A stretch of 40,918 nt of DNA, taken from the NCBI GenBank assembly GCA_943787365.1, contig CALSMD010000002.1, positions 1-40,918 on the forward strand. Reading direction: 5' to 3'. Positions within the stretch are counted from its first letter, which is position 1. Every line of letters starts with the position of its first letter. This stretch comes from an uncultured Flavobacteriaceae bacterium (GTDB lineage Bacteria; Bacteroidota; Bacteroidia; Flavobacteriales; Flavobacteriaceae). The position numbers and the translations under genes are program-made. The notes below the pieces were generated by a model. That model was not told where the DNA came from, did no database searches, and worked only from the letters and a program-made list of their open reading frames with translations. Positions 34,995-40,918 of the stretch are shown here, piece after piece.

Positions 34995-36293
34995 TTAATT
35001 GTTTACAGGTTTTAAATTCTCATCTAAAGGAATCATTTTCGGCATTAATGCATGCACTATACCTAAGACTATGATATATGATGATCCGGCTATAAGAAAT
35101 GCCCAGAAGTAGCCACTATTACCCGCTGAATCTAAAACCGACCCCAATACCAAGTCTGCAAGAATACCAGCTATCATGCCAACCATACCACCTATACCAA
35201 CTACAGAGGCTATTGCCTTTTTAGGGAATACGTCAGAAACTAATGTAAATACATTAGCAGACCAAGCCTGATGACCTGCCGCAGCAAGACCTATAAGGAA
35301 AACAGCTACCCATTTACTTTCTGTAAAGGCCACAAAACTAACCGGCAGTATAATTAATGCACAAATCAATAATGTTCTTTTCCTGGCCTTATTGACGGTC
35401 CATCCTTTTCGTATGAAAGCGCCTGAGAGATACCCCCCCCAAACACTTCCAACATCTGCCAAAATATAAATAATAAAAAAGGGTAAGGCAATGTTTTTAA
35501 TGTTCACCCCAAAGGAGTCTGCTAAGAATTTAGCTCCCCAAAAAAGATAAAACCACCATACTGCATCTGTAATTTTCGCTATAGAAAAAGCCCAAGTCTG
35601 ACGTTTGTTAAGAACACTTTTCCATGGGAGTTTTTCTTCATTTTCCACTTCTAAATCTTCTTGAATATACGCTAGCTCCTCTTTAGTTACATTTGGATGA
35701 ACTTCAGGTTTTTTATAGGTTCTAAGCCATAAAACAACCCAAATTGTACTTAAGACTCCAGTAATTAAAAATGGAATTTGCCAGTTTTTACCGTTTTCGT
35801 GAACAATCCATCCAATTACGAATGGAGCAGCAATAGCCCCAATACTTGTTGCAGCATTAAAAAGGCCTGTTGCAAAAGCACGATCTTTTTTTGGAAACCA
35901 TTCAGCAGTAGTTTTTATTGCAGCTGGAAAACTTCCAGCCTCTCCAATTCCTAATCCAAATCGTGCAGCAGCAAACCCAATCACACTAAACCCAGGACGC
36001 ACCAATGCATGTAACATTCCAAAAACACTCCAGATTACAATGGATAATGTATATCCTTTTTTAGTCCCTATGCGATCTATAATACCACCCATTGTCAAAA
36101 GTCCAATTGCATAGGCTACTTTAAAAGAAATCATAATATTAGCATAATCACTATTGGTCCATTCAAACATTTTTTCTAATGTTGGCGCCATCACACCTAT
36201 AAGACTTCGATCAAAATAGTTGATAGTTGTTGCAAACATCAAAAGTCCTAATATTCTATAGCGATAGTTACCTATTTCTTGCTTCTTGTTCAT
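34995..36293 (-). CDS. MFS hexuronate transporter (ExuT/GudP-like)
   Basis: A 432-residue major-facilitator protein with about 12 hydrophobic segments. The family start reads YRILGLLMFATTINYFDRSL, and loop 2-3 has GGIIDRIGTKKG. The motif RFGLGIGEAGSFPAAIKTTA is typical of anion:cation symporters that carry hexuronates. It likely imports glucuronate or galacturonate with protons. It lies between kdgK and uxaC. The substrate is inferred from context. Confidence 0.87.
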   Translation of the reverse strand: MNKKQEIGNYRYRILGLLMFATTINYFDRSLIGVMAPTLEKMFEWTNSDYANIMISFKVAYAIGLLTMGGIIDRIGTKKGYTLSIVIWSVFGMLHALVRPGFSVIGFAAARFGLGIGEAGSFPAAIKTTAEWFPKKDRAFATGLFNAATSIGAIAAPFVIGWIVHENGKNWQIPFLITGVLSTIWVVLWLRTYKKPEVHPNVTKEELAYIQEDLEVENEEKLPWKSVLNKRQTWAFSIAKITDAVWWFYLFWGAKFLADSFGVNIKNIALPFFIIYILADVGSVWGGYLSGAFIRKGWTVNKARKRTLLICALIILPVSFVAFTESKWVAVFLIGLAAAGHQAWSANVFTLVSDVFPKKAIASVVGIGGMVGMIAGILADLVLGSVLDSAGNSGYFWAFLIAGSSYIIVLGIVHALMPKMIPLDENLKPVNN

Positions 36294-36299
36294 GAAAAT

Positions 36300-37721
36300 T
36301 TATTTGTAATTATTAAATTGAAAATAATTGACGGCATTGTTATAACAGATGTTTTCGATCATTTTCCCAATAAAAGAAATGTCATTGGGGACCAACCCTT
36401 TTCTAATGTCTTCTGCCATCAAATCACACAATATTCTTCTAAAGTATTCGTGCCTTGGAAAAGACAAAAAGCTTCTACTGTCTGTGAGCATTCCTATAAA
36501 CTTACTTAGTAATCCCATATTTGAAAGTACATTGAGTTGTTTTTCAATACCGTCTTTTTGGTCTAAAAACCACCAAGCAGCGCCCCATTGCATTTTACCG
36601 GAAACACCTCCGGTATTAAAATTTCCCATCATGGTTGCAAAAACTTCGTTCTGTGCTGGATTTAAATTGTAGGTAATGGTTTTTGCCAATTGATCTGTAC
36701 GATCCAAAGCATTTAAAAACTTCGACAATGATTCAATAATTGGATAATCTGCTATAGAGTCACAGCCAGCATCAGCACCAACAAGTTCATTTAATCGATC
36801 ATTATTGTTTCTTATGACTCCTAAATGAAATTGTTGCACCCAACCTTTTTCGTGATACTTTTTGCTTAAATGCATTAAAAGACTTGACCTGTATTGTTGT
36901 ATTTCAAGTTCTGTCAGTTTTACTCCCCTTAGGTTTTTATCAAAAACCGATTGTATTTCATCGTCATTAAAATCCACGAAAGAAAAAACACCACTAATTC
37001 CGTAATCTGATAGTTTACAGCCATTTTCATGGAAGAAATCTATTCTGTTATCAATGGCTTTTAAAAGATTTGAATAATTACTGATAGAGAAATTGACACA
37101 ATCTTCAAGTTTTCCTAAATAGGTATCAAATTTTTGTTCTCCAATAAAAAACAAGTTATCCGGTCTGAAGGTGGGGTAAACTTTTGTGAAAAATCTAGCC
37201 TTTGCTATTTGTTTATGATATCTTAAGTCATCTGTGGGATCATCTGTTGTGCAGATTACTTCAACCTTCATCTGCTCTAACAATTGGGCAGGTGTCTTTG
37301 TTTCTAAAACCCTATTCGTTTTTGAATAAATCTCCAAAGCATTATTGGGTTGTAATATTTCATCAATATTAAAATAACGCTTCAACTCTAACTGTGTCCA
37401 GTGAAATAATGGATTTCTTAAGGTGTTAGGAACTGTTTCTGCCCATTTCATAAACTTTTTTTCTTTAGAAGCATCTCCGGAAATAAAGTTTTCTTCAACT
37501 CCATTGGCACGCATTCCCCGCCATTTATAATGATCTTCACTCAACCAAGCATTGGTTATGTTATTTACTGGTTTGTTTTCTGCAATTTGTTGAGCCGACA
37601 AATGATTGTGATAATCTATGATAGGCAAATCTTTTGCATATTCATGATACAGCACTTCTGCCTCCTGGGAGTTTAAGAGAAAATTGTCTGTTATAAAGTT
37701 TTTTGAATTTATTTGGCTCAT
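36300..37721 (-). CDS. uxaC: Glucuronate isomerase
   Basis: A 473-residue amidohydrolase-fold isomerase. The metal-binding HxH is in [20 protein letters not shown] (near residue 38). Other landmarks are the [16 protein letters not shown] block and the late [20 protein letters not shown]. It converts D-glucuronate to D-fructuronate (and galacturonate to tagaturonate). Its ATG (37721) overlaps the uxuA stop by 4 bases, and its end is 6 bases before the transporter gene. Length is normal for UxaC. Confidence 0.95.
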   Translation of the reverse strand: MSQINSKNFITDNFLLNSQEAEVLYHEYAKDLPIIDYHNHLSAQQIAENKPVNNITNAWLSEDHYKWRGMRANGVEENFISGDASKEKKFMKWAETVPNTLRNPLFHWTQLELKRYFNIDEILQPNNALEIYSKTNRVLETKTPAQLLEQMKVEVICTTDDPTDDLRYHKQIAKARFFTKVYPTFRPDNLFFIGEQKFDTYLGKLEDCVNFSISNYSNLLKAIDNRIDFFHENGCKLSDYGISGVFSFVDFNDDEIQSVFDKNLRGVKLTELEIQQYRSSLLMHLSKKYHEKGWVQQFHLGVIRNNNDRLNELVGADAGCDSIADYPIIESLSKFLNALDRTDQLAKTITYNLNPAQNEVFATMMGNFNTGGVSGKMQWGAAWWFLDQKDGIEKQLNVLSNMGLLSKFIGMLTDSRSFLSFPRHEYFRRILCDLMAEDIRKGLVPNDISFIGKMIENICYNNAVNYFQFNNYK

Positions 37722-38899
37722 AAGTTCAAACTGGTTTTAATTCCTAATTCCAAACCTCTAAGCTCTGCTAAACCTCTTAACCTTCCAATCCCTGAATATC
37801 CCGGATTGGTTTTTTTATGCAAATCATCTAACATTTGGTGGCCATGATCCGGACGCATGGGGATTTTCGTATCTTTTCTACCTGTTTCTAAACGTCTTTT
37901 TTGTTCCGTCAATACTTCCTTTATTACAGCATACATATCTACATCACCTTCAAGGTGATTGGCTTCATAAAAATTACCTTGTTCATCCCGCTTTGTGCTT
38001 CTTAAGTGCAAAAAGTGAACACGGTCTGCAAATCGTTTTAAAATTTGTATCAAGTCATTATCAGCTCTTACACCTAAAGAGCCTGTACAGTAGGTAATCC
38101 CATTAGAAATATCAGGAACATTATCAAATAAGTAAGCATAGTCAGCCTCTGTACTCACCACTCTCGGTAATCCAAGAATGGGATATGGAGGGTCATCCGG
38201 GTGTATACACATTAACACTTCATTTTTTGATGCTACCGGTATGATTTCTTTTAAAAAGGAAACGAGGTTTTCTCTTAAAGTATCTGCTTCTATGTCTTTA
38301 TAAGTGTCTAAAATACCTTGAAACTGTTCTAGGGTATAACCTTCTTCTGCTCCAGGTAGACCTGCAATAATATTTTTTACAAGGTCTTTTTTACTTTCTT
38401 CTGAAAGTGATTTTACATATTCCTTGGCCAGTGCAATTTGATCGCTGGTATAAGTTGTTTCTGCACCAGGTCTTTTCAACAGGAATAATTCAAAAGCAGC
38501 AAAGGCAATTACATCAAAACGAAGCGCTTTGGATCCGTCCTGAACTTGAAACCCCAAATCTGTACGAGTCCAATCTAAAACAGGCATAAAATTATAGCAC
38601 ACAATATTGATTCCACATGAGGCTAGATTTTCAATACTTGTTTTATAGTTTTCAATGTAAGCTTGAAAATTTCCTGAGCGAGTTTTAATAGTTTCATGTA
38701 CTGGAATACTCTCTACCACACTCCATGTTAAACCTGCTAACTCAATGGTTTTTTTTCGTTTTTGAATTTCTTCCACAGTCCATAGCTCACCATTAGGAAT
38801 ATGGTGCAATGCTGAAACAATTCCTGTCGCTCCAGCCTGCTTTATATCTGATAATGAAATGGGATCATTGGGTCCGTACCATCTCCAAGTTTGTTCCAT
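37718..38899 (-). CDS. uxuA: Mannonate dehydratase
   Basis: A 393-residue enzyme that dehydrates D-mannonate to KDG. It starts [20 protein letters not shown], the usual UxuA N-terminus. Metal-binding blocks are [24 protein letters not shown] and [12 protein letters not shown] near the end. Overlap of 4 bases with uxaC shows translational coupling. The SDR gene lies 21 bases upstream on the same strand. Confidence 0.96.
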   Translation of the reverse strand: MEQTWRWYGPNDPISLSDIKQAGATGIVSALHHIPNGELWTVEEIQKRKKTIELAGLTWSVVESIPVHETIKTRSGNFQAYIENYKTSIENLASCGINIVCYNFMPVLDWTRTDLGFQVQDGSKALRFDVIAFAAFELFLLKRPGAETTYTSDQIALAKEYVKSLSEESKKDLVKNIIAGLPGAEEGYTLEQFQGILDTYKDIEADTLRENLVSFLKEIIPVASKNEVLMCIHPDDPPYPILGLPRVVSTEADYAYLFDNVPDISNGITYCTGSLGVRADNDLIQILKRFADRVHFLHLRSTKRDEQGNFYEANHLEGDVDMYAVIKEVLTEQKRRLETGRKDTKIPMRPDHGHQMLDDLHKKTNPGYSGIGRLRGLAELRGLELGIKTSLNL

Positions 38900-38920
38900 A
38901 TTTATTCAATTATTTATAAA

Positions 38921-39748
38921 TTAAACTCCACTATATGCAGAGAAACCTCCATCAATAGGAATTACGATTCCCGTTACAAAAGATGAAGAATCATCACACA
39001 AGTATAAAGTACTACTTACCAAATCTTCTGGGTTGCCATACCTTCCCATGGGTGTCTGATCTATAATCTGTTGTCCTCTTTGAGTTAAACTTCCATCTTC
39101 GTTAGTAAGCAAGGTTCTATTTTGATTGGTCAGGAAAAACCCTGGAGCTATTGCGTTAACACGAATCCCAACTTTTGAAAAGTGTACTGCCAACCATTTG
39201 GTAAAATTTGAGATGGCTGCTTTGGCTCCGCTATATGCTGGAATTTTAGTAAGTGGTGTATAAGCATTCATAGAGGAAATGTTTAATACACTACAGCCAT
39301 CTCGTCCAACCATATCTTTTGCAAAAACCTGGGTTGGCAAAAGGGTTCCAATAAAATTTAAGTTAAACACAAACTCAATTCCTTTAGGGTCTAAATCAAA
39401 GAAGGTTTTGAACCCTTCTGAATTGTTTAACAAATCTTTTTCTAACAAATGTGGATTGGAAGTTGTTCCTAAGGGGTGATTTCCTCCAGCACCATTGACC
39501 AAAATATCACAAGCTCCTAAGGTGTTATTTACTGCAAGTTTTGCCGTATCAAGAGATGCTTTTTCTAATACATTAGCAGCTACAGCGATTGCTGTTCCTC
39601 CTCCACTATTGATTTCTTCTGCCAATTTATTTGCAGCATCAATTCTCAAGTCTAATACTGCAATCTTATGTCCTTCTTTCGAAAGTGCTTTTGCCAAGGT
39701 ACTGCAAAGTACACCACCAGCTCCTGTTATTACAACTACTTTACTCAT
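38921..39748 (-). CDS. SDR-family D-mannonate oxidoreductase (fructuronate reductase)
   Basis: A 275-residue short-chain dehydrogenase. The nucleotide site is VVITGAGGVLCSTLA (4-18), and the acidic residue in LDLR suggests NADH. Catalytic Tyr172 and Lys176 are in AYSGAKAA, with Ser158 or Ser159 in NISSMNAY. Position next to uxuA and uxaC points to reduction of fructuronate to mannonate, replacing the non-homologous UxuB of enterobacteria, as is common in Bacteroidota. The family alone would allow other sugar acids, so the specific reaction is an inference. Confidence 0.85.
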   Translation of the reverse strand: MSKVVVITGAGGVLCSTLAKALSKEGHKIAVLDLRIDAANKLAEEINSGGGTAIAVAANVLEKASLDTAKLAVNNTLGACDILVNGAGGNHPLGTTSNPHLLEKDLLNNSEGFKTFFDLDPKGIEFVFNLNFIGTLLPTQVFAKDMVGRDGCSVLNISSMNAYTPLTKIPAYSGAKAAISNFTKWLAVHFSKVGIRVNAIAPGFFLTNQNRTLLTNEDGSLTQRGQQIIDQTPMGRYGNPEDLVSSTLYLCDDSSSFVTGIVIPIDGGFSAYSGV

Positions 39749-39778
39749 TCTATTTTTTTATTTTTAAAATTAAATCTA

Positions 39779-40918
39779 TCATTCAATGACACTAAAGCTT
39801 TTCATGAGAGAAGCATTAGAGTCTCCTCCTATCCAAACATTAAACTCTCCTGGCTCTACTTCCCATTTTTTATGGGCTGTATAAAACTGTAATGTTTTAG
39901 CATTAAGCGTAAAAGTTATTGTTTTAGATTCACCAGGTTTCAATTTCACCTTTTCGAATCCTTTTAATTCTTTTATGGGTCTTACAAGACTTCCTACAAG
40001 GTCTCTAATATAAAGCTGAACCACTTCTTCTCCTGTTGTGTCACCTGTATTCTTGACATTGACAGAAACGTTTATATTTTGATTAACTGTGGTTTCTTTT
40101 TTGTCTAATTGTAGGTTGTCATAACTAAAAGTTGTGTAGCTTAAACCAAATCCAAATGGATATAAAGCTGTCTTTGGCGCATCTCTATAACCTGAGTAAA
40201 AAACATTTTTATTATTCGAGGGACGACCAGTATTTTTTTGGCTATAATAGAGCGGTTCTTGACCTACATGATGTGGAAATGACACTGGCAATTTTGCTGA
40301 GGGGTTATAAGCACCAAAAATTACATCTGCAATTGCATTTCCAGACTGAGATCCTAAATGCCAACATTCTAAAATACTAGGAGCAGTATTTGATACTTTA
40401 GTTAAGTCTAAAGGTCTGCCGTTCATTAAAACCACAACTACATTTTTATTTACTTTGTAGACAGCTTCTAGCAATTTGTTTTGTAATCCTAAAAGGCCAA
40501 TGTTGGTCTGACTCCTTCCTTCTCCTGTTTGATAAGCGTTTTCACCAATTGCTAATAAAACTACGTCAGATTTTTTTGCTACTTCTACAGCTCTAGAAAT
40601 TTTAGAATCATCAGTGGTATTAAACTTTAATGGTAACATGTACTGGTTTTCACCCGGTTTAATGTTAGGTATAATTAAATCTACCCCTTTTGCATAAAGT
40701 ACTTCAGTATTTGTTCCTACCATGCTTTTTACACCTTCGAGCAAAGAAACCGCAGAATTGTATTCTCCCTTAGCTCTCCAATTCCCTAGCGGTGTATCTT
40801 TATCATTGGCCATAGGACCAATTACTGCTATTCGTTTAATATTTTTTGAAAGAGGTAGAAGTTTATTTTCATTTTTAAGCAAAACAATCGATCTTTTAGC
40901 AACATCTCTGGCAATACT
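39779..40918 (-). CDS. Glycoside hydrolase family 3 enzyme, C-terminal part (cut by window edge)
   Basis: The reading is open to the window edge (40918), so the N-terminal catalytic barrel with its nucleophile Asp is outside. The visible 379 residues are the GH3 C-terminal domain (start ARDVAKRSIVLLKNENKLLP; substrate-side blocks GEGRSQTNIGLLGLQ and GNAIADVIFGAYNPSAKLPV), followed by a fibronectin-III-like domain (about 275-379: EEVVQLYIRDLVGSLVRPIK). Members are beta-glucosidases or xylosidases that act on oligosaccharides. It is 30 bases upstream of the SDR gene and likely starts or belongs to the same operon. The exact glycan is unknown. Confidence 0.9.
   Translation of the reverse strand, partial: SIARDVAKRSIVLLKNENKLLPLSKNIKRIAVIGPMANDKDTPLGNWRAKGEYNSAVSLLEGVKSMVGTNTEVLYAKGVDLIIPNIKPGENQYMLPLKFNTTDDSKISRAVEVAKKSDVVLLAIGENAYQTGEGRSQTNIGLLGLQNKLLEAVYKVNKNVVVVLMNGRPLDLTKVSNTAPSILECWHLGSQSGNAIADVIFGAYNPSAKLPVSFPHHVGQEPLYYSQKNTGRPSNNKNVFYSGYRDAPKTALYPFGFGLSYTTFSYDNLQLDKKETTVNQNINVSVNVKNTGDTTGEEVVQLYIRDLVGSLVRPIKELKGFEKVKLKPGESKTITFTLNAKTLQFYTAHKKWEVEPGEFNVWIGGDSNASLMKSFSVIE

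Overview
The window is a chromosomal segment from a member of the Bacteroidota, almost certainly a marine Flavobacteriaceae. The evidence is AT-rich intergenic DNA, few Shine-Dalgarno sites, Bacteroidota lipoprotein and SusC-type sequences, and a gene order (amidase / MCE protein / Fe-S genes opposite lptD; tamB opposite tsaD) that I know from that family. I see no tRNA, rRNA or CRISPR array.

Layout. Positions 4-5313 (minus strand) hold an N-acetylmuramoyl-L-alanine amidase, an MlaD/MCE protein, a membrane Fe-S protein, a small HAD-like protein, a CCG-type Fe-S protein and a conserved hypothetical. On the plus strand, 5429-8516 holds lptD and a RidA protein. From 8521 to 16016 (minus) come an N-acetylglucosamine-kinase-like protein, gap, pfkA and a giant TamB protein. 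From 16236 to 20326 (plus) come tsaD, rsmE, a DUF4159 protein, a TrmH/SpoU methyltransferase and a THUMP-like methyltransferase. These are housekeeping genes.

The remarkable region is 20566-27642. A DUF6443/RHS polymorphic-toxin locus has been cut up by three almost identical 718-bp elements (21998-22715, 24425-25142, 25838-26555). Each element carries one REP-associated tyrosine transposase (RAYT, HUH/Y1 type) between inverted hairpin ends. Two short REP doublets without a transposase (26597-26679, 27194-27270) carry related ends. Between the elements lie an RHS N-terminal fragment, a glycine-rich toxin tail with a JAB-like HxHP motif and a coupled small lipoprotein (possible immunity protein), the tail of a second toxin with its own coupled downstream gene, two decayed copies of a small gene, and the C-terminus of the protein that usually sits upstream of an RHS gene. 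In the first element both arms stay open in one frame. The chain RHS fragment - RAYT - toxin tail - lipoprotein is therefore joined by start/stop overlaps at every step.

From 27716 to 30103 (minus) come trmL, a small Cys-rich secreted protein, a MORN-repeat/retropepsin protein and a lipocalin-like lipoprotein. A penicillin-acylase-family gene (30324-32303, plus) has lost its 3' end at a junction with the 5' remnant of a SusC/TonB-dependent receptor on the other strand, which looks like a deletion scar. The last block (33232-40918, minus) is a uronate catabolic cluster. A GH3 glycosidase (cut by the window edge) would release sugars, and an MFS permease would import uronate. UxaC, the SDR reductase and UxuA convert glucuronate via fructuronate and mannonate to KDG, and KdgK and Eda convert KDG to pyruvate and glyceraldehyde 3-phosphate.

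All family names come from reading the translated sequences. No database search was possible.
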